In this document: piece by piece, positions 1-10,800 of the stretch | How the letters are laid out: each line of letters begins with the position of its first letter | Position numbering within the stretch: position 1 is the first letter of the stretch | NCBI GenBank assembly: GCA_910592005.1 | Contig: CAJVPP010002800.1 | Location: forward strand, 1-13,480 | Source: Funneliformis mosseae | Taxonomy: Eukaryota > Glomeromycota > Glomeromycetes > Glomerales > Glomeraceae | Direction of reading: 5' to 3' | DNA: 13,480 nt | The notes under the pieces: model-generated | The model's database searches: none | Told to the model about the DNA's origin: nothing | The model's input: only the letters and a program-made list of their open reading frames with translations | Program-made: the position numbers and the translations under genes

Positions 1-83
1 ATTCAACTATTATAAAGTATTTCAATTATTATAATGTATAATTTTTATAGTTTTAAAATATTAATTTATTAATAATATTATTT

Positions 84-250
84 TAAGTTAACTCGAGTCA
101 AGTTGAGTTTGAGTCGAGTTTAAATCGAGTTGAGTTAAATATTTAACTTGACTTGAATTTAATTTGACTCGCAAATCATTAAGTCAAAAAAATATAAACT
201 CAACTTGATTTAAACTCAACTCAAGTTATCTGACTTATGAGTTAACTCGA
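84..250. repeat. Imperfect inverted repeat built from GAGTTGAGTT-type words
   Basis: Arm 111-136 matches the reverse complement of 197-222 at 24 of 26 positions, and both differences are transitions. Between the arms lies a perfect 14-bp palindrome, 134-147. Flanking sequence (84-110 and 223-250) repeats the same GAGTC/GAGTT/AACTC words, so the whole block could fold as a hairpin. No coding potential is visible. It could be a small foldback element or the end of a decayed transposon; no target duplication was found to settle this. Confidence 0.7.
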
Positions 251-276
251 TTCATTCAGAACTCTAATTTTAATCA

Positions 277-376
277 AATGATTTTCTCATCATTCATTTG
301 AAATAATAACTTCAATTGTTTTAAATAATGATTTTCTTATCATTTGTTTAAAATGATAAATTTAATCATTTCAAAT
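277..376. repeat. Tandem duplication of a 50-bp unit
   Basis: Two adjacent imperfect copies, 277-326 and 327-376, both begin with AATGATTTTC(T)TATCAT-like sequence and continue with similar AT-rich text. The spacing is exactly 50 bp. The unit is too AT-rich to suggest function; local slippage or unequal exchange is the simplest origin. Confidence 0.55.
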
Positions 377-540
377 TAACAATTAAAAATTATTATTAAC
401 AATAAAAAATATTACTGTAAAAAGCTATGAAATGTAAAATTGTCAAATGAATTTTTAACTATTTTCTTTAAATAGAATATTCATACTTACTATTTTCTCT
501 TTAATTTTGCAATTAATTTTAGCTAGCTTTGTCACTTACT

Positions 541-850
541 TAGACTTATCAAATTTTGTCATATAATTTTGCTACTTGACTTTGATAACTCTACCACTTG
601 GCTTTGTAAATCAATTTTGTAATCTAGCTTTGTTAGCTTTATTACTTAACTTTTTATTACTTAGCCTTATTAAATTTTGCTATATAAATTTACTATTTAA
701 CTTTGATATCTTAGCCACTTAGCTTTGTAATTAATTTTGCAACATAATTTTATTTACTTAGCTACTTAGCTTTTTGCTACTTGGCCCTATTAAATTTTAC
801 TATATAATTTGCTAATTGGCTTTGATAACTTTACTAATTAGCTTGTATTT
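541..850. repeat. Degenerate tandem array with a period of about 120 bp
   Basis: Three successive units start near 541, 661 and 781; the third is partial. Each carries, in the same order, a CTTAT(T/C)AAATTTTG word, then TATATAATTT, a TTTGATA(A/T)CT word, a CCACTTAGCTTTGTAA-like word and AATTTTG. Within and around the units the short word TACTTAGCTTT recurs many times (about 500-990), so the array seems to be a higher-order repeat built from a 10-14 bp sub-unit. No reading frame runs through it. It is a non-coding minisatellite by appearance. Confidence 0.7.
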
Positions 851-859
851 ATTAAAAAT

Positions 860-1090
860 ATCATTTATCTTTGCTTTCACTTGGTCTTTTACTATTTAAC
901 TTTACTACTACATTTAGCCATTTAGCTTATAACTTAATTAATTAATTAGCTTTATTAGCTTTTGCCACTTGCTTTATTACTTCACTAGCTTTATTATAAC
1001 ATTATTAATATTATAGAAAATTATCTGATACTTTAATTTATCTTTTAATTTTTTTATAATTTTATTTAATAAAAAAATTTTAATAAAATA
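860..1090. other. AT-rich non-coding spacer with TTAGCTTT words
   Basis: The sequence continues the TTAGCTTT/TTTATTA vocabulary of the neighbouring array to about 990, then becomes almost pure A/T. No gene, RNA structure or terminal repeat is recognisable. If the hAT remnant to the right kept its left terminus it should lie here, but no convincing terminus is visible. Confidence 0.4.
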
Positions 1091-2278
1091 GAAAATGAAC
1101 TATATTCTGATAATATTGAAGAATTTTTAAATAAAGAACCCATTTAAGATGTAAAAGATCTTAACCAAAATATTCAAGATGAGAGATCTAATTATAAGAA
1201 TAAAAAAAAACAGAGATTTATAATTCATAATAATTATACTCTTAATAAAGAAAGCAACAAATATCATTGTAATCATTGCAGATAAATTTTAAATTTTAAT
1301 AATAATAATAATTAAAATATAAAAATTAATTTGATTTTTTTTAAGTGTAATTTATAAAATTCCTAAAGATAGATTAACTTCAACATTAAGGATTCATCTT
1401 AAAAAAAAACATTCACATATATTTTCAAAGTTAAAGGTTAATGGATAAATATGTTAATATAAAAGATTTCTTAATATGTATATTATTTTTATTAATTTAA
1501 TTATATTTATTTTAAATAATAAGATTTAATAATTTAATAATTTATAATAATAGACATTTACACAAAAGATTGATTAAATGATTTAACTAAATGGATAATT
1601 ATAGATGATCAATCTTTTATTGTTGTTGAAAAAATATTTTTTTAAATAATGATAAAAAGAATAAATTTTGAAGCAAAATTATATTCTACTAATACTATAC
1701 AATAATATTGTAAAAGCATATAATGAAGAAAAAATTAATATTAAAAAATAATTTCAAGAAGTACTGGGTAAAATTTCATTTATTCTTAATTATTAGACTT
1801 CTAAAAATCAAATTCCATTTCTTGAAATTACAGCATATTGGATTATAAAAGATTGGGAATTTAAAGAAATCCTTCTTAATTTTTATCATTTTAAAGGATC
1901 TCATTCTGGTGAAAATATTTTATATATATTTTATAAAATTTTAAAAAAATATGAAATATTACAAAAGGTATATTTTTAATTTATTTATATTAATAAAAAT
2001 AAGTATATTTTAATAATAAATAATATTTTTAATAGACATTAAGCATTATATCTGATAACACATATATTATTGATACTGTATTCACTCATTTAGAAAGTTA
2101 TTTTTTGAATAATAATATAACTTTTAATTCTAAAGACCAATGTGTACAATGTTTAGCCTATATTATTAATTTAGCTACTCAAGAAGCTCTTTTAATATTA
2201 AAAGGAATTGGATCAAAAAAGGAAGAAAATATATTAGAAAATAAAAAAAACAATCAAAATATAGGAGTAATTAAAAAG
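1091..2278 (+). pseudogene. hAT-superfamily transposase remnant, BED finger plus core, introns retained
   Basis: Read in pieces, this gives the N-terminal and central parts of a hAT transposase, which would bind terminal repeats in the nucleus and cut and paste DNA. A BED-type finger is split by a decayed intron: Cys codons at 1268-1270 and 1277-1279 (C-x2-C), His codons at 1395-1397 and 1410-1412 (H-x4-H). Next come an LTKWIIIDDQSFIVVE segment (about 1583-1630), a DW..GSHSGEN segment (about 1850-1916), the SDN catalytic Asp (2054-2056) and a CLAYIINLA segment (about 2150-2176) where the family normally has His for Tyr. Two clean GT..AG introns, 1478-1553 and 1968-2035, keep frame across the junctions; a third donor lies at 2279. 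Stops include TAA 1145-1147 and TAG 1794-1796, the latter where hAT proteins have Trp. The whole C-terminal half, including the catalytic Glu and the dimerisation region, is missing. Confidence 0.8.
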
Positions 2279-2311
2279 GTTTAAAATTTTATTTTTATTT
2301 TAATTTATACT

Positions 2312-2364
2312 AAGGGACGCGTCAGAAATCAGCTAATTTTTTTCACTTATAAGGCTGATCCCTT
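2312..2364. repeat. Left terminal inverted repeat with sub-terminal hairpin
   Basis: 2323-2339 is the left 17-bp TIR core. The outer end AAGGGACGCGTCAG pairs imperfectly with AAGGCTGATCCCTT at 2351-2364, so the terminus itself can form a local hairpin. GACGCGTC (2316-2323) is a perfect 8-bp palindrome with two CpGs, conspicuous in such AT-rich surroundings. Confidence 0.6.
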
Positions 2365-3110
2365 ACCTATCCTCTGATAATCAATTTATTGGCTAAAAAT
2401 TATATATATATTATTTATATTATTATATATATATTATATGTTAATTTGTCTAATTTATAAATTTTATTGAAGATATTTACAAACTTTTTCAAAATAAAGA
2501 ACTTCTAAAATAATAGTAAAAAAACTCTAAGAATATATTTTTTTTAGTAAGAACTTAGTAGTAACGGTAATTTATTATAACTATCTCTATCATTGAATAA
2601 ATTAAAATAATAGTTAAATAAATAAAAATAAATAATAAATAAAATAATAAATGAACTTATTTTTGATCTATAAATTTCTTTTACTAAAAAAAATTTCTAA
2701 CAGAATTAAAACGATATTTGTTATTAGCCTAATGTAGTAATAATTTTACAAATTCATTAAGCTCTATTATAAAAATTGCATTTTCACATTCTTGTATTCT
2801 TTACATTCTTTTAAAAAAAAATCAATATGCAAAGCTTTTTGAAGACACCAAACTTTAGCATAAATTTTTTTTATAAACCACCTTAGGATTTATATCAAGA
2901 ATTTTATAATGTATATGCATATTACAAATAAGTCATACTATGTAATCTAAAACTAAACTGCGAATATTTAATATAAGAATGTATAAATATTTGAAAAGAA
3001 AATAAAAAGCACAATACTACCTTTATTAAAGATATGATTTGTGAATATTATAAAACTATTCCTTCTACTTTTCGTTTATATCAAAGACTTTTTTTATCAC
3101 ATTATATAGC
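2365..3110. other. AT-rich leader of the TIR element, no gene recognised
   Basis: Between the left terminal repeat and the first recognisable transposase segment the sequence holds an alternating TA tract (about 2395-2445) and otherwise stop-rich A/T sequence. Short open stretches near 3030-3120 could be more of the transposase N-terminus but match nothing I recognise. Confidence 0.4.
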
Positions 3111-3114
3111 TTTT

Positions 3115-5190
3115 ATTCTAATAATTCCAGCCATACCTATTATACATCCACTACATTTACTGCAATACAAGGATTAATCGATACTACAACTATACTAAAA
3201 AATGCTGTTTCACAATATAATACAGCCAAGTAGATCAATTTAGCTACAAAGAATATATCTAATTATCAATAAGCATTAAAAACTATCACAAATAGTTCAT
3301 TAAAAGATTTATTAACATCACAAATTACTGAACAGCAAAAAATTGTATCAAAACAAAGTATGTGATTAAGTAAATTGAAGTGTCATGCTGAAGTACAAGC
3401 AAAACTTACAATAAGAAAAAAAATTACTAGAAGAAAGAATTATAGAAAAATATGACACCTCAGAAAGACCACCTGCAGCAATGAAAATCTGGATTTATAG
3501 ATTAGATCCATAATTGCATTAAGTTCAGAGCCACTCATGCTAAAAGAAGAAAAGAAATTATTAAAGTTTGTATAGTAAAGCACTTACGTGAATCACTCAA
3601 AAAAAATATAATATATACTTATTTCATTAATATTTGTTAATTTATCTTTAACCCCATCATTCAAATACTTTTGCTATGCGTTATCATCATCATTTAGCAA
3701 AAGTTAGTTTTACTTTCATAATATAAACAGAAATGAAATTTCATGTAGATGAATACTATTGCCTAGTTTTCATTAAAGTCGTAAGAGTATTTGCTAAAGT
3801 TTTTATTAATAAAGCAATTATTATCTCTCAGAATAATAAAGTAAAGGTCAAATTAGACATTTTCACAGTTGGTTGCATATTTAAAACTATTCAAACTATT
3901 AATAAATCAGTTGCTATTAAAGATCATGATTTTTCAGTTGGTTCAAATATGAAACTCATACCTTCTATTTATCTGATCATTAATCCAGCTAATTCTAATA
4001 ACACCTTACGAATTGATCAACTTTCTATATTTGTTAGGCTAGAGTACTTTATTGGAATATCTTCAACAACCCATAGTGTAGTATTATTTCAAATGAAGAG
4101 TTTTCTACTACTCTAAAAAAGAAGGAAAAGTTAGACCTATTTGGATCCTTCTTATTGATGGTGGATCTGATGAAAATCCAAAGTATATGAAGAATATTAT
4201 TCAATATACTCATCTTTTTCATGCTTTCGACTTAAATTATTTGACCGTTTGCATTTATGCTTTAGGTCAAAGTACGTATAATCTAGTAGAGCACAGTATA
4301 GCTTCTTTATCTACAAAGCTTGCTAGCATTACTCTACCTGTGAAGAAGTTCAAGTTACACCTAGATAGTCAAGGAAATATAGTAGACGAAGAATTAGTAA
4401 AACAGAAATTTAAATACTCAGAAAAAAAATTATATGCTATATAACAAAGGGATAAAATTCATGAAAAGCCTGTAAAAGTAGAATATGTCAATTAAGATAA
4501 GCGTCTATTCAATAAGCTTGAGCCTTTGATATTGTAGGGATAGATTGAGAAACATGTGCAGATTTATCGCTATTTATTAGATATAAGAAAATGCAAAAAT
4601 CATGAATATTATAATAAATATAGAGCTTTGAATGTGGCCATTCTTTTGAATGAGAATAATAGATTTTTTCTTCCAACTATGAAAGGAAAGAATGGTCATT
4701 TTATTAACCCAATTTACACTCTTTAATATCATGATAAACTCAAAATTTTAAAATATGGTAGTAGTTGCCCTTCAATTTTGCGAGAACTTTACTAACATTT
4801 GTATTGTAACATATATGAAAAATACTTTCCAATCTTCAAGTTCATAAATAAATATAAGCAAAATATGCATTCTGAATATTACAAAAAGAAGAAAACCTGA
4901 AAACAAGCTGGCGAGACAGAAATAGATTATGTATTTATTCTGTTAAACCTAAATTTTAATGTTGCTGAAGATATAAATCTAGAAAAAAATTTGTGATAAA
5001 AGGTTAGATAGATTTATCGTAAAGTTCAATCAGATGTAGAATGATTTTTACTTGAGAAATTATGGCTTATATATAATTTTATAATGATCACAATGACATC
5101 ATTAAATTTGTTGATTACATACTAATAATTAATTTTCACCACTTAGATGAAATCCATTGATCAACCATATGAAAGTTTAAATGTATAATA
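3115..5190 (+). pseudogene. Decayed DDE-type transposase of the TIR element (unnamed family)
   Basis: An N-terminal segment from about 3115 (TAIQGLIDTTTILKNAVSQY, with TAG and TAA where Gln is likely) leads by a frameshift near 3450 to a segment with AMKIWIYRLDP. A second shift brings YHHHLAKVSF and the open stretch 3733-4116, containing IISQNNKVKV and HDFSVGSNMKLIPSIYLI. After another shift near 4100 one frame runs from 4124 past 4900, interrupted only by stops. It holds LLIDGGSDENPKYMKN (Asp 4157-4159) and GQSTYNLVEH (Glu 4289-4291), which look like the second and third residues of a DDE triad. A C-terminal finger-like segment lies near 4800-4870. The layout resembles an unnamed transposase-like family I recall as abundant in Rhizophagus proteomes, where the first site reads DDK; here it is NNK (3832-3840). 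Family recall is from memory. Confidence 0.65.
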
Positions 5191-5433
5191 ATATAATACT
5201 TGAATAAAAACTTTAATATCTGTTTCATCATTTAAAGATCTTAAAAAGATTTTAGGATAAAGTGGCAGAATATAATATTACTAATAAATTAGATTTCATA
5301 ATAATTATATGATATGATAAGTAAGATAAAAGCTAACCAATCATTTTATATTAAATATATTACATGATTATAACACCTGATATATAAAATTAACCTCCTA
5401 TCTATCTTTTAAATTAGCTGATTTCTGGCCCTT
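5191..5433. repeat. Right non-coding end and terminal inverted repeat of the TIR element
   Basis: A-rich, stop-filled sequence follows the last recognisable transposase segment and ends in the right terminal inverted repeat, 5411-5427, plus the outer GGCCCTT to 5433. No further gene is visible. Confidence 0.6.
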
Positions 5434-5440
5434 CTCTTAG

Positions 5441-7588
5441 ATATTATCTGAAAAAGCTTTTGTTAAAATTCTCAATCAACAACTTCAAGACATACTTATT
5501 AAATATAATATTATCAAAAGGTTTAATTTTACTGGGTTTTCTCATTAATCCACCCTTAAACTACTATATATTATAAATAATTTACTTGAATATTACTATT
5601 TATGAAAGAAGACACATCATTATGATCATATAAACTTATATATTTTATTTCAAGATATGTTTAAAGTATATGATCATATAAATATTACAGTTAACTCTTA
5701 TTATAGTGAACTCTTGTTATAACGAATTTTTAAACAAATATAATAAAAATACTCTTATTATAGCGAATTGGCCAATCAAATTTCTTAAAATCTTTACTAT
5801 AGTCTTATAGTGAAGTTGAGGTCTAGGACATAAAGTTCGTTATAACAAGAGTTGACTGTATATGCTCAAAAAGGCTATGAAAAGACTATGAATTCCTGCT
5901 TCTTATATCCAAATTATTACCAACTTATTTTTGAATAGAACAAACTCAGTTTTTACTACTTATAACAATACAGACTCCTACAATGTTATAGCAGGTATTG
6001 ACCAAGAGAAGTCATATCTTCTCTGTTATGAATGATCTATTATGACCCACTTCTATTTAGAATACAACAAACAAATTATGGTTACAATACGTCAGTCATT
6101 TAGAATCCTAATATTACTAATAATATCAGTAAAGATCTATCAGTTTCTATTTTAACTCAACCTTTATGAATGATACTATCTGGATTTCTAATAGCATAAA
6201 TAACTTATCCTTAATTTTTGATATTACTCAATCCTTCTTTGATCTCAATTCTATGAAAGTTAATCATAATAAGTTCTTTATTCTCACCTCTAAATCAATT
6301 ACATATACCATTTTCATTTTTAGTAATTATCTGAAACAGTATATCACCTTTCCAACTTTAAAACTATCAGAATTAACTCATTATCTTAAAGTCTGAATTT
6401 CAATCTCATATAATAAAAATTTTATCAAATAGCAGATTTCTAATGAGATTTCTGATTTTATGCTTAAACTTAAATACAAACTCTTAACCAATAAACAGCT
6501 CAAATATATTTACAATATAGTTTTAATTCCACAGTTAGAATATAGAACTAGGTTTATGTGTTCTTTCACAATAAATATGATGCTTTCTTCACCAAAGTTA
6601 GAACTTTTATCAAACACAAACTCAAATTTCCTAAATCATCTTCAAATAATATTTTGATCAGCAGTCTGTTTATGACTTCAATAACCTTTTGATATCATGG
6701 TCTAATTTAACCCAAAATATTCTTTGCTCTTCTTACTTCTATTATTAGATTAAAACAACTTCAGGATTTTTATTAGTTACTTGATGACCCCTTAGCCTGT
6801 TGGCTGACTCAACTCAATAATATTAGATACAATAATTTTATTGGAAACATAATTTCATTGTATTTGAAATAATTATTCTCTTTTCATAAACAATCTCACT
6901 CTATAGAATATTTTAAAATACAAGGAAATAGTACTCTCCTATTATCACTGTTCTTTTGAAAGAAAAATTGGATTAGTTTCTTTAAAAATAAACAACTTCT
7001 TTTTTTAGACTAATTGATTTATGATAGTATGTTTTTATCAGAGCTTAATAATCTTTTTCTCAAATAAACTATGGGTAATTACCTAGATCAAACTCACCCT
7101 TAATGGTTTAATCTGCTTAAAAAAATAGTTTTTATTAACCTAGTACACTTTAACAGAATTAAGGATCAATTTTACATTCAAGATTTTTCACCATCAGAAT
7201 ACAAATTATCTTCTTTATATGACACAAATACTTTAGTAGATTGGGTCACCCTTTGGACTCCTTCTGATGATAACAATTATAATTTACTATATTTAAATCA
7301 AACTATATTTGAAAAATCATATAAAGTTAAAAAGCTTCATAATAAAATCATTTTTCAACATTTTACACAGACAAATCACTCAAATGATCCTAAATCTCCT
7401 TCAAAGAAAAACAATATATTTATTGAATATAACAATTGCTCTTTTAATATAGGTTTTACAGAAATACCTAATTATACAGGTTGCTTAATCAAATATGGCA
7501 GTATTGTAAAAATTGACTTATTTCAGATTATCAACGTAACCCTTTTCTCTTCAATCAACTCAGAAAAACTGTACCTCTTAAAGAAAAA
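5441..7588 (+). pseudogene. Plus-strand LINE remnant: reverse transcriptase to pre-RNase H region
   Basis: The fragment begins inside RT motif 2 (SEKAFVKILNQQL, from 5447). It continues with motif A (LYILFQDMFKVYDHIN, about 5634-5680, catalytic Asp kept) and, beyond the inserted MITE, MLKKAMKRL, then TNLFLNRTNSVFTTY and the GIDQ-EVISSLL-stop-MIYYDPLL block near 5995-6055. The catalytic box at about 6163-6177 reads FMND instead of F/YMDD. Downstream YLKV-stop-ISISYNKNF (6376-6420) and KLLTNKQLKYIYNIVLIPQL (about 6478-6540) match the thumb region of the minus-strand LINE in this window (YLGVWIS, KKLTDKQLIYTYNVV). The rest, to 7588, is a decayed connection region with several frameshifts. The N-terminal endonuclease is absent: the sequence to the left is a different transposon. 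It ends abruptly at the poly(A) tail of the opposing LINE. It is clearly non-functional. Confidence 0.85.
5688..5858. mobile_element. 171-bp MITE, pogo/Tc1-mariner-like, inserted in the LINE remnant
   Basis: The first 24 bases, CAGTTAACTCTTATTATAGT..., match the reverse complement of the last 24 at 20 positions, and all four differences are transitions. TA flanks both ends (5686-5687 and 5859-5860), the target duplication expected for Tc1/mariner/pogo elements. It splits the LINE reading between motif A (KVYDHIN) and the next segment (MLKKAMKRL), which proves insertion after the LINE. The GTTATAACGAA word resembles pogo/Tigger-type termini. It has no coding capacity and would need a transposase in trans. 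Confidence 0.85.
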
Positions 7589-7632
7589 TTTTTTTTTTTT
7601 TTAAGTGCGGGTAGTTTCGCATAATTTTTATT
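7589..7632 (-). terminator. LINE 3' end: poly(A) tail and AATAAA signal
   Basis: On the minus strand AATAAA (7632-7627) lies about 24 nt before a run of 14 A (7602-7589), the normal spacing for cleavage and polyadenylation followed by target-primed insertion. The sequence beyond the run is coding-like sequence of the plus-strand LINE. Confidence 0.85.
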
Positions 7633-7827
7633 AAATTCAAAGTATATAGATACAAATAAAAGAAAAATATACAAATTTAAGAAAATACAAAAATCTCTAT
7701 CTAGAAACTAAATTAAGACCGACCCTGCACTTTCCCAGAATCTAATTCTAATCTAAGCTAAAACTATCACTTTTTAGTAATCACACCAATGAAAAAGAGC
7801 CTGGCCACTACAGTACCAAAAATTTGT
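7603..7827 (-). other. LINE 3' UTR
   Basis: This lies between the ORF2 stop (TAG, 7828-7830) and the poly(A) run. If the TAG is itself a mutated Gln codon, the frame would extend 17 more codons to TAA at 7774-7776. No second gene or conserved structure was recognised. Confidence 0.6.
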
Positions 7828-10800
7828 CTAATGGAATCCGAAACGGACCATCTTATCAATGGCATTATGTATTGTCAGAGGATGTATTTGATGCATATTT
7901 CCGTATCCTGTTGCAGAAGTATTGTCCTTTTTTGTAATGGAATCTATGTTATTGGATTTTTTGAAGTTAATTTGGCTAACGCATCGATCTATCCAGGTCT
8001 TTTGGGTATGCTCAAATATGAAATGCATGAATGCTGAGAGAGTTGCTAATGCGAGGTCTTTCATTTTCATGGCAACTAAGACGAGTTTATATAAAGAATA
8101 AGGTACTAAACCTTTAATAAGAGCTATAAGATACTGTGTGTAATTGATCGTTATATGCCATATTGGAAATGCCTGTATTTCTGCAAAAATGTTATCATCC
8201 TTGATTAGATCACGGAGATAAAGTTGGGAGTCGTAGATAATAGATCTCATCAAGGTCCATGACGTAGGGCATTCCCAAATGTGATTAAATGTTTCATCAT
8301 CACTTTCACACCTGACGCACAGCCAGGTTTGGTTGAAGATGTTTGGATGTCTTATTTTTAGAACTTCCATAGTGGGGAATAATTCGATTAACCTTTGGAT
8401 TTTCTTTTTCTTTACCACTGAAGCTTCGTATGAGGTACGGGCGGAGGCTATATTGTCATTTAAGCAGAACACCGTGGCCAGCCAATGTATGTTAAGATGA
8501 AGGTGCTTATTAATGATGGCCAGGTGTTGGAAATTGTTGTACGTAATGGATTGTGTTATATCTTGTATGAGCGGTCATATGGGGACTGTGATGTACATTC
8601 CTTTATAGCTGATGTAATGTTGGTTCATGTATGTGAGGTTGAATAGTAAAGCAGAGGAGTTATAACACTGCTTTACCAATTGGTCTACTTTTTCATTGTA
8701 TAAGTCGCCTGAATATGCTTTGACTTTATGTAGGACAATTGTTAGACACTGTTTGTCTATAACTTCAAAGAGGCTGAACCAAAGTGGATAATTTGTAATT
8801 TTTAATAAAGGTCGAATGGACGGAGAGAAATAACGGATACTTTTGAATTTGTTATATTGCTGTATTACAGCCTAGGAGTCTGTGTGGATGGTGATATGAC
8901 AATACTTAGGCGTCACAAGAATAGCTGTAAAAATTGCTCCCAACTCTGCCGATGACAAAGATGGGAATAAAGTAGCAAAAGCTGAAGAGTAGGAGACCAT
9001 TGGGGAATTTGGGTTCGTTTGTAGCCAAGCCAGTCCCATTTTAATTGTAGGAGAACCCAAACCCTTGAGAGAACCATCTGTATAAAATGTTAATTCTTGG
9101 GCTAACTCAAATTGTTGTGAAAGTGTTAATAAATTGTGAAAATGTAAACTTGAGATATAATTGTAAATTAAGGATGAGGGGGTCAGACGTTGATAGTTTA
9201 TTAGTGGACTGTTAGTTAAAGAATTATTAACATAGTTATATTTGTGACTTGCCATATCCTTTATAAACAGTAGTAACCAAAAACAAGTGTGGTTCTTATT
9301 TCTGTAATACATTGAAACATTTATACAAATCCTGATAGAAACTGCGAAAACACAGTTGTATCGTCTGAGTTCCAATAAATTCTTTTTGAATAATGTAAGG
9401 TTATAACGTGAGCAGCCCTGACAACGCTGTAGTGTAACCTTGTTATTGACGATATGATAAGTGCAATGTATGATATCTGCAAAGCTTCCTGATGATTTTA
9501 AAATCTATCCAAATATTAAGTTATCGATTGTTTGCTGCCATAAGGTAACATAAGAAAATTTGTTGGTGGTTATATTATTAGGCATATACAAGAAGTTGTG
9601 GCTGTGTTCATGCACTATTGTTACATCAGAAGGTAATTGTTAATTTACGTCGACTCTCAGTGCTTTCTTTATTACTGGATACCAAGTTGGGATTTTACCT
9701 CTATTCGGTATTGTGGGGAAGAATCGTAGGTCGTTCATACTGAGCATGTGTTTGCAGTCTTTTGTTAGAAGTTGCTTCACAAATAAAAGGGACATTTTGG
9801 CTAAAACTGATGAAAATTTCCTGTAGCTGTTTGGTATGATGAACTGTATTGAGGTAGAACTACCTAATATACGCCCTTGGACGTGACTGGGAGGAACCAT
9901 CTTTATATCGAGTTTTTTTAAGTCACATAAGAAGCCCGGAATCCAATCTTTGAAGTATTTTGGGTTGTTAAAGGGCCATTCTCTTAAAGGAGACGACGGT
10001 AGCCATTCTTGTATTTGTATTTGCTGAAGTCGTATGTGGATGGTTCAGCCTAGTAGACTATTGTCGTTTACCGCATATAGAAGTGCATCGCTGAGAGCCT
10101 GTGTGTGTTTGTAGTGTAAATGATTGATACCGTAAAAAAGTTTAGAGTAAAACAAACATGATGGGGTATCTCTTGAAAGGTGAAGCTTTTTCTTGAGAAA
10201 GGATCTGAAAGGTCTAACAATGCGGTCTGAAGCGTTTTCAAAAAGGTGCACAAGCTGCGTACGATATTCAACTCGTGAGATGATGACTACATTGTATGTA
10301 TAAATGAGTTGTTTGTCTGTGAGCTTTTTATTAGTTAATATTATTATAGTGGCTTTCACATCTTGAACAGCTTGATTGACTGTGAACGTCTTATTGCATC
10401 TCAGCGAGATCCATACACCAAGGTATCGCACTGAGTTTTTAGGTTTGACTAAGGTTATTACATGATTGTGACCGCGCACATTAGTGGTGAGTGTCTGAGT
10501 GTCTGGCAAGTTTGTCAAAAGGTCGGATTTTTCCCAGTTAACTTGTATACTGTTCAATTCATAAAAGCTGTTCGCTATGTCTATTATGTTATTTAGGTCT
10601 TCTTTCGATCACGCAATCCAGAATGTGTTATCCATATATACCAAGACTGATATTTTACATTGGAGGTTGTCATAAGATTCAGTTTGTACATTTGGTTTCC
10701 ACCTAACTGACATATCATATCCTAGATCTGAAGATTGTACCTTACATAAAAGTGGATCGTAATAGATGCATCATAATAGAGGCGAGATAATTTCTCCTTG

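Larger units (their letters stand above)
2312..5433 (+). mobile_element. TIR-bounded DNA transposon, about 3.1 kb, decayed
   Basis: A perfect 17-bp inverted repeat (CAGAAATCAGCTAATTT at 2323-2339; its complement at 5411-5427), followed outward on both sides by AAGGG/CCCTT, brackets a decayed DDE-type transposase reading the plus strand. The left end has about 5 extra bases (ACGCG) between the AAGGG and CAGAAATC blocks that the right end lacks. No clear target-site duplication is visible, and the two flanks belong to unrelated elements (hAT left, LINE right). I infer a non-autonomous or dead copy of a cut-and-paste element. The superfamily is not assigned. Confidence 0.65.

Noticed and set aside
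500..990. CRISPR-like array
   Set aside because: Repeats are degenerate and contiguous with a period of about 120 bp, without conserved repeats separated by unique spacers; no cas genes are present and the genome context is eukaryotic.
2395..2450. Origin or promoter in the TA-rich tract
   Set aside because: Alternating TA runs are common throughout this sequence and nothing else marks an origin or promoter.
7789..8037. Plus-strand 82-aa open frame
   Set aside because: It lies opposite the well-supported minus-strand ORF2 C-terminus and has no recognisable motif; it is an antisense shadow.
10068..10271. Minus-strand 67-aa open frame
   Set aside because: It is an alternative frame inside the ORF2 thumb region; the true frame covers 10045-10557.
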